Of a DNA stretch of 64,000 bases, positions 21,186 to 32,250 are shown one piece after another. The notes under the pieces were generated by a model. It saw only the letters and a program-made list of their open reading frames with translations. It was not told the origin of the DNA and made no database searches. The DNA is from Pyropia yezoensis. Taxonomy: Eukaryota; Rhodophyta; Bangiophyceae; Bangiales; Bangiaceae. Positions within the stretch are counted from its first letter, which is position 1, and every line of letters begins with the position of its first letter. The stretch spans positions 23,038,020-23,102,019 of the forward strand of contig CM020620.1 of NCBI GenBank assembly GCA_009829735.1, written 5' to 3'. A program made the translations under genes and the position numbers.

Positions 21186-23126
21186 GTTTCCCGCCGACTT
21201 GGCGTCCGAATCTGAGGACGAAGGGGAAGACGACGAGTCCGAGGACGACGTGTCCGCCCCCTCCGCCGAGGGTGTGGCGACCGCCACCACCGGTCGAGAT
21301 CCCCCCTCGCGGCGTGAACGATCTTCGTTCGTAGCCGACTTCTTACTCGCATTCCTAACAAGTTGTTGGATGCGTTTACTCAACTTGGGGCAATCATGTG
21401 CCCAGTGTCCATCGGAGTTGCAGTTCCAACACCGATTGTCAGTTCCCGGAGGAGTCTTCCCAACTGGGAAAGACGAAGAGATACCCTGGGAAGTTCCCAC
21501 GGCAGCTACTACCTTGTCCTTGCGGATTCGGCGTGCCTCTCGTAGCTATCTGGCCTGGCGCGCCTTTTCTTGTTCCTTGGCCAACTCGGCCTGACGCTCC
21601 TGGCGTTGTTCCTCCCGCTACTTGCTGTAGGACTCACCTCTGCGGTGAGCGAACCTAGCCAACTCGGCCAGGGTCGCCCGGGCAGTATTATGCTCCCGGG
21701 TATCCATCCGGGCTGACCAATGGAGTCCCTCCACAAACCGACTCTTCACCACAGCTTGTCGATGAAGAAACCCACAAAGATTGTTGAGCTTACGGACTCG
21801 CTCCGCAAAGGACAACTCGTCCTCAGCCTCTTCCTGATGAGCTTGGGTAAACTCCTCAACTTGAGAAGCCAACGCCGCTTCATCAACCATGGCTCTCAAC
21901 AACCAGTTGACGAGCTCCAAATAGGACGTCACCTCCCCAGCGCCTCCACTTGAGGAGCTGGGCATGACGGACATAAGTTCTGTCCGCAGGTCTCCCTTCG
22001 TAAACTCCTGTAGCATGTAAAACTCCATGCCTTCACTTATGGCATTGTCGTCACAGGCTTTTGTGAAACGACGTAGGAACTCAAAGACACGGAGGGGGGG
22101 AGTTCCATCCCACTCCGCTTTGTGCCCAAAAGAGTGAAGTGCATTCTTCTTGGCACGGCCCATGGCTCGGGCCTGGTCAGGACCATACGCCACCGACTTG
22201 CTGTGGAGGGCGTAGGTCTCACAATCAAAGATCCTCTGGTAGACCGGGTTGGCTACCTGGATCTTGGGCGGCACCTCACGTTGAGGGAACAGCCGCTGTG
22301 GCACTGGGGCAAGTTGACCCTCAGTGCCCATAGTCTGCCGCGGCGCGCTTGGTGTAGCCGCCGGCGTCTCCGGGGGAAAATCCCCCACGAAGGGCATACG
22401 CCCCACCGAGTATGGTGTGGCTCCCTCGTTGGGAGTCACAGGTGTCGCCCCCTGTTCGGGGCGACCCGAGATAGGCGTGAGGAGGGATTCTCCCTGCGCC
22501 AGCGGGCTCGAAAGCCCCAATCCGGTCTGGACATTGAGACCATCTGGCAAACTCGCCACAATCTGATTCAAAATAGTATTCGTCATCGTGACCACCAGGT
22601 CCGGCAAAGTCTGCCGCAACACATTGGTCGCCTCCCGACGGACAGTCTCCGCGAGGAGTGGATTGACGAATCCAGTTGAGTCTCGGTCCGCCTCCGGGAG
22701 TCCACCTGAGGGGTAACCACGATCCTCAGGGGTCTCAACCGGGGGCATGGGCGCGAGCCCATTGCCGACCAACGGAGGTCCGCCGTCCTCCGAAAGCCTA
22801 GTTGGCGACGGCTCCATGCCAAAGTTGGCTCCAACCCGAGTGGAACCCGCGGGGACAGTCCTCACCCCTTGGGACGTTCCTGTTCAGTGTACCACACGGT
22901 GGCCAGACTTCGGCCCACCCACATCAGAAGTGTCACCCGAGTGAACTCCCGACTGAGTCGGGGTGGCCTGTTGCCCGCCCGCACTTCCAATCCTGCTGGC
23001 TTGAGGGACCTCTAGTCCCTCTGCGACCCCAGGTAAACCCACCTGTGTCTCACCAGTATTCAAAGGCACTGAAGTACGTGCGTCACCCGTGTACTCCCCG
23101 GACGACGGGGGGTCCGAACTAGCCAT
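21180..23126 (-). pseudogene. gag: A2 gag with CCHC zinc knuckle
   Basis: Starts MASSDPPSSGEYTGDARTSV at 23,126. A Pro/Gly/Thr-rich N-terminal region is followed by capsid-like sequence (VYQRIFDCETYALHSKSVAY, VTSYLELVNWLLRAMVDEA, ARATLAELARFAHRRGESYS), a Glu/Arg coiled segment and a zinc knuckle CWNCNSDGHWAHDC, ending in a Ser/Asp tail and TGA at 21,182-21,180. In-frame stops: TGA in the N-terminal region (about 22,884, shared with A4), TAG after GESYSK (21,618-21,620, shared with both palindrome copies) and an A2-only TAG about 25 codons later. Confidence 0.88.
21186..21192 (-). promoter_or_regulatory. -1 ribosomal frameshift heptamer GGGAAAC at the A2 gag end
   Basis: On the minus strand the gag frame reads GCG GGA AAC GAG TGA. 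G-GGA-AAC is a canonical X-XXY-YYZ slippery site, two codons before the stop, and a -1 slip enters pol. The same heptamer in the same place is found in family B at 34,781-34,787 and 63,657-63,663. Downstream, GGCCG and CGGCC could pair as a stem. Confidence 0.7.
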
Positions 23127-23245
23127 GTTGGCTGACGATCCATATGACACGGTCCAAGTGCACCGTTCCTCTGAGACAGAGGGCCCCCTACACCCGGTCG
23201 CACCCGGAGGTAAAGTTTACCTCTGTCCCCTGCTGCTCCACCAAA

Positions 23246-23713
23246 TATGGCAAAAACCACTTACACACACGGCACTCAAGTTGGGGCGGTGTACAAGGGC
23301 TGCCTCCCGTGTCGGGGGAACCGGAAGAAGTGCAAGTCGCACACACTCTATCCCTGTTGTGGGGCAATCCCCCGCTGACAAACAAGAAGATGGTGTGTGG
23401 TCCAACAGTTTCTTGGTCGGGACGGGGACGCAGGGCCAAGCCCCGCTGTCCCTCCCCTTATCCCCCCAGGGTCCCCTCAGAATCTCGCCACTCAGAATCT
23501 CCCACCCCAGCACCTGCCCACCGGGCCACACGAAAATTCAAGACGATAAATGCAGAAAACCCTCAAATCCAAGTTGGATTTACTACTAAGCTAACTATCC
23601 CAAACTTAGGGAATACGGACCCGAATGCAGGGGGAGGAACGGATCAGGCTAGTGGCCTGCCGCCCCTTGCATGGCACGTGTTGCCCCCCTACCTGGGGGT
23701 CAATACTGCCACA
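23246..23713 (-). repeat. A2 5' LTR
   Basis: 468 bp; the plus-strand left end reads TATGGCA rather than TGTGGCA, the right end TGCCACA. Adjacent on the left is the complement of the primer-binding site. LTR pair lengths agree exactly with the 3' LTR. Confidence 0.93.
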
Positions 23714-24662
23714 GAAAGCAGACAGAGCAAACCTCACCTTAGCAGTTACCAGCCCTTGCGGAAGTTGTATGCACCGCATCGCAGCCCGCTTGAGCTGCTT
23801 TCCCGTGGCGTCAAAGTACCGGTTGGTGAGGCCCAGCACCTCCTCCTGCTGTGGTTCACTGGCCTGGGGACCACCAGCCTCCCGCAGCCGCCTCTGCATT
23901 GCCCCACGGGCACCTGCCGGATACCGCGGTCGCTCAGCCAGGGCGTCCTCCAATCCAATGCGGCCGCCTCCGTCTGACGCTCCTCCGCCACGTCGATACC
24001 TTCAAGAGGGCCCGGCGGCGGCCCTAGCGGGCCAGCAGCACCGGCGGCTCCGCTGTCAGCGGCAATCGCTCTTAAAGCGCGCGCGACCGGTCGGCTCAAT
24101 TATTGGTCCTGGAGCTCAGCAGCCACACCAGCCGCGGTGCGGACGTAAACGGAGGCGGCGGCACCCCCGAAGCCAGCTCCATCGACCACAGTGGACTGGG
24201 TCAAATGAGCCCTCAGGTGTCCTCCAGCTCGAGGGACAATTTCTCCCAAATTGCGCTTAGCCACCTTGGCGCGCTACTTCCGCTGGCGTACCGTCGGCGC
24301 CAACTTCTCCCACGCCGCCGCGACACGCTGCTGCATGGCTGCTGAATCGTGGCTCGGGCAAAAAAAAAACGCACAGGACGCCCAGCTTTCAAGGGCGCCG
24401 CCAACTTGGCCAAGGAGTGCCCTTTCCCACCGCAATGAGCGCAAGCAATCATGCAGGCGGTACACGTGGCCTCCCGGCAGCCGCTGAGGTAGTCGACAGG
24501 GTGCAACAGGGGGCAGCGACGGGCTTCGTGCCCCGCCAGGCGGCATGCTCGGCACTGGCGCCCTGGCGTGGTCTGTGCCAGAACCAAAAAGGAAAGAACA
24601 GAACAGAAAAGCACAGCAAGGCACGAGGAAGCACCAAATCGGACTGTCAGGGGCTCGTACAC
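23714..24662 (-). pseudogene. Zinc-knuckle protein pseudogene interrupted by A2
   Basis: Read on the minus strand from about 24,600: a knuckle CRACRLAGHEARRC, then CTACMIACAHCGGKGH (second Cys/His set), a frame slip at the A-run 24,361-24,370, then MQQRVAAAWEKLAPTVRQRK, TAG, AKVAKRNLGEIVPRAGG, SVYVRTAAGVAAEL, TAA, a Pro/Gly-Ala stretch, another slip near 23,950, then EEVLGLTNRYFDATGKQL up to the A2 insertion. Beyond A2 the frame runs nine codons more (near 14,316). The gene was already or has since become broken by two stops and two shifts. Its function is unknown; knuckles suggest a nucleic-acid-binding, perhaps transposon-derived, protein. The remnant at 10,130-10,499 has the same knuckle order. 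Confidence 0.55.
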
Positions 24663-26811
24663 AGTCAGATATCACGTCAGGGGAGTCTGCAACTGACCCC
24701 GCTCGGCACTGCTTCGTCGTACGCCGACAGCAAGATAGAGGAGAACGGGTGCAGAGGCATACAGTCTTGAGATGATCCGGAGCAGGACGCGTCGGAGGCG
24801 TCGGCGTCCGATATGATGCACAACTTGTGCACGTCGTCGATGCCGGGGCGAGGGTTGTGCGGGACGCGGGGTGGCACGGCGACGGATCCGGCGCTGGCAA
24901 CGGCGATGGCCGTTGTTCAGAACGTCGCAGATCAGTTGCCTTCTCTCTCCAATACTTTTCGGTCAATGTCAAACGGAAAATATCCTGAAAAGCAGAGCAC
25001 ACCACAATTATGTCGTGAAAACGCAAACTTACTTTTGCAGGTGAAACTCCCACTGTTGTTCTTTCCAGATCGGCCAAAATTTGGGAGAACAACAATATTT
25101 GCGATGTAAAATTGCTCCTGGCCACACGTTTGACCCGGCGCGCAGTCTCGTCTTAGTGGGAGCAGAAGGGACGGGGGCGGGGAGTCGCTTGCATGTGGTG
25201 CCCACCCGCCCCCCGACGACGCTGGCGGTGTTTGCGACTGCGCCGCCCGCCCTCGGGACCACGCTGGGCTGGGGGCGATCGCCGCGGGGCGAAAGGGCGG
25301 CTGGGGCTGCTCAGGGGGCGACCACTGCCGGTTGCATCCGTGGGGGGGGCGACCGATGGCGGTTGCGGCCCGCGGACAGCGCTGGTGCCGGAAGGTGGGC
25401 GGTTGCCGATGGCTCTGCGGCGGCGGCGGCCGCTGGGTGGGTTGGGTGGCTTCAGCCAGGGGGGGCGCGGCTGCTGCCCTTAGGGGAGCGGTCGCTGCCG
25501 GGGGAGAGGTGGCAGCTGGCGGCTTGGGGCGCGCGTCTGACGGCTGTTGTTTGGGTGAGGGCGGCTGCGGGCGGCTGCGGGCCTTTCGGGGCTCTTCGTG
25601 GGCTATGGCTTCTGTGGGGGAGGTGGCTGCTCCCAGGAGCGGGGCGGCTGCTGCTGGCGGGGGGCAGAGCGAGGGCGGCAGCTGCCTGGGGGGGGTCGTC
25701 TGTATTTGGAGGGGGGGTGGTTGATGTCTGTGGGAGTGCCTGAGGGCGGCCGGGGCGGGCGGCCGCTCCTCGAAGGGGGATGGCTGCGGTCGCAAAGGGG
25801 TTCAGCTCCCGCCAGGAGGCGAGCAATCGCTGTAACTTGGGTTGCAGCTTGGGGCGGCGGTGGGGTGAGGATTCGCTCCACGTGGCCCGTGGCTGTGGCT
25901 GGGTAGGTAGCGGTGTGGGGCGGCGAGCGGCGGAGAGGGCGGACCGGGGGGCCGCCTGGAGGCGGCCGCCGATGCCTGGCGTGGCGCGGGGGTCCGTGGA
26001 GGGGGGAAGTACGTTGGGGGGCGGCCTGTCTCTGGAGGATTCGTCGTGCGGAGTCCTTCGTGTCCGTGCCCACGAGGGCGTTAGCGACCGGCAGTCGAAG
26101 GCCAGACGCCAGCGACCGCCCCCTTTCCGGCAGCAGCCGGCCCCTCCCCCGCAGCGACCGCCCCACTCCCGGCAGCAGCCGCCCGCCTCCCGTCCCCAGC
26201 CGCCAGCGGCCGCGCCACCTTGGCAGCAGCCCCCCCCCCCTCGGCAGCTGCCGCCCAACAATCGCCCTCACCCGCCTGCAGCCGCCCCCCCCCGGTAGCA
26301 GCCGCCCGCAACTCCGCGGCGCGCCGCGGCGGAGGGCGGCGGCCACAGCGGCGGCGGCTGCAAGGCAGGCGCGCGCGATTGTATCGCCACTCCGAAAATT
26401 CTTCCAGTTGTTCTATCCCTGAACTTGTGAAGTGCTTCGCTATCAGCCCCCTTGCGAAGTGCTGGGGGCTACATTGTTGTTTTGTTGCCGCCTGGGGGGA
26501 CCGACTTGATGCTGGGGGGACCGCCGGGGAGACCGCACAGTCGTACTTCAGTCCTTGGGGGGCCGGGGAGGGATTGCAAGTCCGGGCGTGCAGCTGAATG
26601 CACACGCCCTGGGCGCACAAGCCCACCCCCAACCCCCCCCTGATCCTCCCCCGGCCGCTCCACGTGAAGCGCGCACGGACCCCGACCTCCGTCCCCCATG
26701 ACAAACAGCAAATCGTTTGCTGTTTGGTGGAGATCCCCACATACTTTCCGCCTTCGCTTCCTGCATGTCATCTCTTGCTGCTTCCGGCGCGCCTCTAGAC
26801 TTGCGCGCGTC
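24663..26811. other. GC-rich low-complexity region, no gene recognised
   Basis: From about 25,150 to 26,380 both strands are rich in short GGCTGC/CGGCAGC-type repeats giving long Pro/Arg or Gly/Ala open frames. I do not trust these as genes. A short lower-GC stretch at 24,900-25,120 on the minus strand reads SLRFHDIIVVCSAFQDIFRL and could be a small exon or relic. Confidence 0.4.
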
Positions 26812-26866
26812 GCCCTTGTGCACCGCCCCAACTTAAGTGTCGCGTGTGCGAGAGGTTTTTGCCACA
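26812..26866 (+). repeat. Family A LTR 3'-end fragment
   Basis: Matches the last about 55 bp of an A LTR, ending GTTTTTGCCACA. It is followed by CTGTGCCTCA and a CGACGGGCT block, which is also the DNA flanking the A3 LTR (28,030) in inverted orientation, so LTR end and flank were copied together. Confidence 0.75.
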
Positions 26867-26895
26867 CTGTGCCTCACCACGACGGGCTTCTTTTC

Positions 26896-26989
26896 CGACT
26901 TGCACTTCTTCCGGTTCCCCCGACACGGTAGGCAGGGCTTGCGAACCGCCCCAACTGGAGTGTCGCGTGTGCGAGTCCTTTCTGCCACA
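26896..26989 (+). repeat. Second family A LTR 3'-end fragment
   Basis: Begins CGACTTGCACTTCTTCCGG and ends TCTGCCACA, a diverged copy of the last about 95 bp of the A LTR. Only 29 bp separate it from the fragment at 26,812-26,866. Confidence 0.7.
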
Positions 26990-28029
26990 CCGCCCACCGG
27001 GGGGCTCCGCCTCGGCTCGAAGGTGCGGCCCCCGAATCGGGGGGGGGGAGCGACGCGCGTCCGGTGGGCTCCGGGCGGCGGGCGAGGGCCACACCCAGTA
27101 AGGGTGAGGGCCGCAACCAATCTCAACCAGGAGAGCAGGCCACGCGCGCGCGGCAGTCCCGCCAGAGCGGCTTCGCACTCCACGCCGCGGGAGCAACGAT
27201 GCGGCCAAGAGTCGGCGCCTGCGGAGCACCGGGGGCGGCCAAAGGTCGGAGCAAGGTGCACACCGAGCGGCAGCGAAAAGCGCCGAGGCCAGCGGAGTGC
27301 CAAGGGGGCAATGCCGAGCAGGCAGGCCTCCCCGCAGCAACAAAACGGCTCGGCCGACGCCCACCCACCGCTTGTCCCGCCAAGATCCCGCCAGCGCGAA
27401 GTCCGCAAGTCCCACCTCAACGATCCGGGAAATGCCCAGTTACCGAGCTGGTCCGCCAGGGGGAGAAAGAGATAAAAAGCTGGGAGGAGGTCGGGATGTC
27501 CCACGAAGGGAGATGACCGAGGCGCTCGGGGCGGGTCAGACCCGCACGGGGAGAAAACGCAAGAACAGCGCCCGTGCCGCCGGGGTACAACGCCACTGCG
27601 CGTCGATGAAGGACTTGCAGGCCGTCTCGACGGACGAAAGCCCCATGCAATGCCGTATCAGCGCGGGAGACAGGCCAACCGCATGGCGGCGGACGCCGCC
27701 CCCGCCCGGTTTGAGTGGCTCGTGCACTTGGTGCCCAACGGGGGGGTGCAGCTCGTCAGGGGCAAGACAAGGGCCAGCCAGCGCGTCACAACCTGGGTGG
27801 GCGGCGGCACCAGTGCTTGCCCTTCGGGGTCGGCGAGAAGGTGGGCGGCTGCAGGCCTGCCAGCACGGTAGTACTCCGCCCAGACGCGGTGGACGAGGCG
27901 CAGCCCAGGTTCAGGAACCCAGCCTCGGGGGGCTACGAGCACAGGAAGGGCTGCGCGCAAGTCGCGCTTGAGCACCCCCATCTTGTAAACAGGAGCCTGC
28001 ACCTTGGAGCCCGTCGAAATGAGGCACAG
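26990..28029. other. Target DNA left of A3, unidentified coding-like remnant
   Basis: The minus strand from about 27,990 to 27,660 reads as protein (YKMGVLKRDLRAALPVLV, LRLVHRVWAEYYRAG, PPTQVVTRWLALVL), and a different frame continues with HCMGLSSVETACKSFIDAQW to about 27,536. This looks like a decayed gene, family unknown. The rest (27,000-27,500) shows nothing I can name. Confidence 0.35.
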
Positions 28030-28498
28030 TGTGGCAAAAACCTCTCGCACACGCGACACCCAAGTTGGGGCGGTGCGCAAGGGCTGCCTCCCGTGTCGGG
28101 GGAACCGGAAGAAGTGCAAGTCGCACACACACTGTCCCTGTTGTGGGGCAATCCCCCCACTGACAAACAAGAAGATGGTGTGTGGGCCAACAGTTTCTTG
28201 GTCGGGACGGGGGCGCAGGGCCAAGCCCCACTGTCCCTCCCCTTATCCCCCCAGGGTCCCCTCAGAATCTCGCCACTCAGAATCTCCCACCCCAGCACCT
28301 GCCCACCGGGCCACACGCAAATTCAAGACGATAAATGCAGAAAACCCTCGAATCCAAGTTGGATTTATTACTAAGCTAACTATCCCAAACTTAGGGAATA
28401 TGGACCCAAATGCAGGGGGAGGAACCGGTCAGGCTAGTGGCCTGCCGCCCCTTGCATGGCACGTGTTGCCCCCCTACCTGGGGGTCAATACTCCCACA
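28030..28498 (-). repeat. A3 3' LTR
   Basis: 469 bp, plus-strand ends TGTGGCA and TCCCACA. The flanking DNA to the left (GAGGCACAG) is repeated in inverted form beside the LTR fragment at 26,812-26,866. Confidence 0.92.
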
Positions 28499-28833
28499 CT
28501 CCCCTCTCCGCAGTTCCGACCGACCCCGTCGGCCCTGCGAGGGGGCGTAGAAACGTACATCGCGGCGTTGGGGGCGCGACTTGCTGTCCCTCTGGTACGT
28601 CACGTGGACGTGGAGGAGGTCATGTTGACCGCCCCTCTTCTCAAGCTTACCCACGTGGCAGCTTGCTCTTATCGGTACTCACCTCTTCACCACCAACATA
28701 TCCTCTTCACCTGACCCTGGGCCGCCCCCCGCTGGGGAGGCCACCCATCTACCCGCCATCCGAGCCCCCCTCAACTCGAGGTGGGTCTCGTGCAACTGCA
28801 ACCAGGTCGTCTCTCCCTAACTTGGGGAGAGCC

Positions 28834-30775
28834 ATGGTGACCCCGGGGGTGGAGACTGACTCCTTGGATGAACGTATGGAGGACACGTCCTACGATGCAG
28901 CGCCCGATGGGACTTCCGGCGGGCGCTCCGTGGTCTTTCCGGGGGATGGGACTCCTGCTTCACCCGGCTTTGCGTTGGCGGCGGGATCTCCCCCGGAGAC
29001 GGGCCGCGTCGTCCCACGGGAGGCCTTGGGGCGGTGGTTTTACCCCGGTTGGCCTCTATATGAGGAGGGGTTGACGGTTCTCCGCTGTGGACGACTTGGC
29101 ACAGCGACGAGTCGGGTATGGGACCGCCTACGGGAGAAGTTCCTCCGTAGGGCCGGGTTTCCTCCCGACTTCAGGACGGACCAGTTTGCCTTCCTGGATG
29201 AGGACGAAGTCGAAGACGTGCAGCGGGCCAAGGCCATGGTGGACCGCGGGGGTACTATCCCGGGCACCGGCGACGTGCCAACCTTCACTTGGGGCGCGGT
29301 AGCAACTCGCCCCCCGTACCTTCGCGACGTCGATTCGCACACTCATCATTTTGATGTGCGGATGGAGAAGGACTACCGGCGAGGTCCCTACTTGGTGACC
29401 TCGGCTCAACTTGAGCTTCCGCAGCAGTCCGCTGCCAGCAAGGAGCAGCACTTCTCCAAGAAGCAAGAGTGGTGGCCTCAAGTTGAGGTCCCCTACGGGT
29501 TTCCGGCGTTGCTACCCCGGTTGCTTGACCACTTCGGCTCCACTATAATGGTGGCTAGCCCGGACCACCTGTTGTTCGCCCTGTTGGCAACCCAGTGGCT
29601 CCTCGAGGTCATGTCGACCTGGGTGTCTTGTGTCCAGCGGCGGGGGATGCTCTGGCATCTTGCCCAGCGGCTTATCCAAGGTTTTGAACAGCCGACCCCT
29701 CAGCTAGTTGCTGAGGGGTGCTCATCAGGACAACTCACTCTACTTGAGGAGATGCTCCGTCATCATCAGTTGATTGAGTGGGAGAGCATGGAGCACAAGT
29801 TGCGCCGCTCCTCCCGCGGGCCCAACGACGATGGCGCACTTCGCCAGTATGTCTGGGTCGGTCGTAAACTTCACGACGGCCGTGTGGTTCTTCGAGAGGA
29901 GTTGGGCATCGGGGACTACCCGTATGCCCCGAGGGTGCATCGCCACACTGCGCCTCCCTTGGACAAGGCCACCGTGATGGCTGTGCCCTCTCACGATGAC
30001 TACATGACTCAACCCACTGCGGGGGCCCCGAGTAGGGGTCGCAGCTACACTCGGGCACTGCCAACTTGACGTGCCCCTCCGCTTCCTCCTCTCCCTTACC
30101 AGCCGCACGGGGACATCCCGATTAGCGTGGCCGTAGAGTCGTCCACCCCGGTGTCCCCTCACTTGGGGGCCACCCTCCTGACGGTTTATCCCAAGTTGGT
30201 GTTGCCGGCCACGCCTTTGACCTCAGAGATGATGATCACCACGTTGGTGCGCACCACTTCTTGTTTGGCCGCGTCGACCGCAACCCTTCAAGATTCCGAG
30301 ACTCCTCAACTTGAGGAGCGCGCTCTAACTGTTGTGGCAGCCGCGAGTTGCGAGTCGGTGGCGGAGTTTGGCGGCCGAGTTGGCTCGCATTGGGGCTATT
30401 ATGCCCGAGCCAGCCCCATTTCGGCGTGGCAAACGTCGGGCGAGCCGGGCGTACTCGCCTCCTCGCCGTCGTCGCCTTCACTCGCGGCGCTCTCCCTCCG
30501 TGTCGGAAGACGAGTTGTCTGATTCCGTCTCGGAGTCCTCTACCCCGTCGGAGTCGGAGTCGGTCCGGCGTCTGCGTCGCCAACTTGCGCGCAAGACCAA
30601 GCAGAAGGGTTGCCGCGGTCGTCGCCACTTTCGCGACCGTGAGGGGCGCGACGATTCCGACTTTGAGCCGCCTCCCCCGCCGACGGTTGGGGAACGTTAT
30701 CGGAATGGGTCTCGCCGCTTGCCTTTACGTGGGGGTGAGCGCCGTGGTGTCGGGGAGTCTAGCATGCGTGCCTAG
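28834..30775 (+). pseudogene. A3 antisense accessory gene, broken
   Basis: Starts MVTPGVETDSLDERMEDTSY. Follows the A4 protein closely through the conserved core, then TGA at 30,067-30,069 and a 2-nt deletion near 30,370 shift the frame before the Arg/Ser-rich tail (to 30,775). The core is more diverged from A2/A4 than those are from each other, so A3 is a separate insertion. The reading frame was largely kept despite many substitutions. Confidence 0.78.
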
Positions 30776-30871
30776 TTGGCAGCTGCCTTTGTTGTGAGAG
30801 TGTATGGGTTAGGGCTGTAGTTAAAAGCCACTCCGCGTACCACTTCGACTTGAAGCACTCTCTTGGCACTG

Positions 30872-32250
30872 TCACTTGGCCTTCCCCCACGTTGAGGGAC
30901 GGCAGTTTGGGTCGATATCATTCCGGGCGCAGTATGCCCGGACCTTCTCAGCGGGAAGGTCCTCCACGTATTCCTACGTATCATCCTTGGCTTTGTAACC
31001 AAACCAACGCACCCTCAACATGAGGCGGTTGGTGTCCTCATCCCACCCGTGGTCGACGAACATATCGAACTCGTACTCCTGCGGGCCCTGTTTGGACGCA
31101 GGCAGTGAGGGCAGGCGCCACGCTTTCAGCGCACGCGCCCAAGCCGGGTCGCCTGCAGGAGGTGGTGCAACTTTGACCACGTCCTGTCCGTTTACGGTGC
31201 GGACCCTATCGTCACTTTCGATGGTGACCCGCCGTCCATCAGTACGAAGGACCTGGTATGGCCCCTTCGTCTGGAACACCAACTTACTCCCAGTTGAAGT
31301 GTGTAAGTGAGCCAGTACCCAGTCACCCTGCTCGGGGACATGCTTAGCGTTACGCACCTTTTTGTCAAAAGTACGCTTGTAGCGCTTTTGCGCTTTATCC
31401 ATCTCAGCCCTGATTTTAGGGATGCGTTTTTCAAGCCTAGCAGCGAACTTCGCCTTACTCTCAGTGGGAGTACATGTACTGCGATCGGCCTCCCTAGTTG
31501 GGAGCGGCCGCCGTACGGCAATAGACCGCACGTGACGGGGGGTCACAAAAGCGGGGGGTACTTCCCCGGTGGATGAGCGAGCCTGCGAATTGTAGGCAGT
31601 CGTAAGAATAGAAATGTATTGGTCCCACGTTTTCACGTGCTCACTCACATAGGGGCGCAGCTGCCGAACAATAGTCTTGTTGAAGCGCTCCACCTGCCCA
31701 TTAGTTTGTGGGTGGTGGGGGGTGGCATTGCTTGCCTGATCCCCCAACATATCCAGCACTCCCTGAAACAGTACGGACGCACGCTGCGGTCTGTTCTCCG
31801 ACAGTGTACTGTCCGGGATGCCATACGCGGCAACCCAGTGATCTAGGAAGGCTGACACGACCGACATGGCCGTGATCTCTGCCAGTGGGATCGCTCGCGT
31901 AAGATTCGTGAAGCGGTCGCAGATGACCAGGAGGAACTGGTTGCCCTCCTCGGTCACTGGCAGCGGCCCAAGGATGTCCATTGCCAACGCTGCAAAGGGC
32001 TCCTTGGCCGGGAACAGTAACATAGCCGTAGTAGGCCGCCGTTCTATCAGACGGTTCTGCGCACAACTTGGGCAGGCAGCCACCCAACTGTAGATGTCCA
32101 CCACCATGGACGGCCAGTAGTACCTGGTCCTCAGGGTCTGGTACAGTTTACTAGACCCCAGGTGTGCACCTGTGGGAGCGTTATGCTCCCTCTCAAGGAT
32201 ACTGTCCTTGAGGGATGCGGGGACGACAAGTTGTTCGGTCCCCTGGAATA
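30872..32250 (-). pseudogene. pol: A3 pol fragment: integrase and chromodomain
   Basis: Covers HHCC (HNAPTGAHLGSSKLYQ...CPSCAQNR), catalytic core, GPY module and chromodomain. The second catalytic Asp of D,D35E is Glu here (TLSENRPQ where A4 has SDNGPQ), TAG at 30,974-30,976 replaces the chromodomain Trp, and the normal stop is lost so the frame runs on to 30,872. The apparent ATG start at 32,320 lies in the B1 LTR and is accidental. Confidence 0.87.

Larger units (their letters stand above)
14339..23713 (-). mobile_element. A2, full-length family A Ty3/gypsy chromovirus, minus strand
   Basis: Two 468-bp LTRs (14,339-14,806 and 23,246-23,713) bound a 9.375-kb element. Order along the element: 5' LTR, primer-binding site TGGTGGAGCAGCAGGGG (complement just left of 23,244), gag, pol with chromodomain, antisense gene, polypurine tract GAGGAGAGGGGAG, 3' LTR. 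Flanks read CTTTC and CTTTT on the element strand, a 5-bp target duplication with one change. It interrupts a zinc-knuckle ORF. It carries several stops, so it is not autonomous. Confidence 0.92.
28030..32250 (-). mobile_element. A3, family A chromovirus truncated by B1
   Basis: Minus orientation: 3' LTR (28,030-28,498), antisense gene, and the 3' third of pol (integrase to chromodomain). At 32,251 the B1 5' LTR begins after GGAATA, inside the integrase region; RT, gag and 5' LTR are absent. The missing part is not elsewhere in the window in matching context. Confidence 0.88.

Noticed and set aside
20822-21594. 170-203 aa plus-strand ORFs repeated in all A copies, opposite gag-pol
   Set aside because: They are shadows of the conserved protease and knuckle region, with no motif of their own; unlike the 3' antisense gene they overlap sense coding sequence.
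23740-23960. Resemblance of NRYFDATGKQLKRA to a polyprenyl diphosphate synthase
   Set aside because: Only a few residues (YF-x-GK) fit; the DDxxD motifs are absent and the surrounding frame belongs to the zinc-knuckle pseudogene.
25452-26346. Several 220-290 aa minus-strand Pro/Arg-rich ORFs
   Set aside because: All frames are open here because of GGC/CAG-type repeats; no motif, no consistent start, no neighbours supporting a gene.
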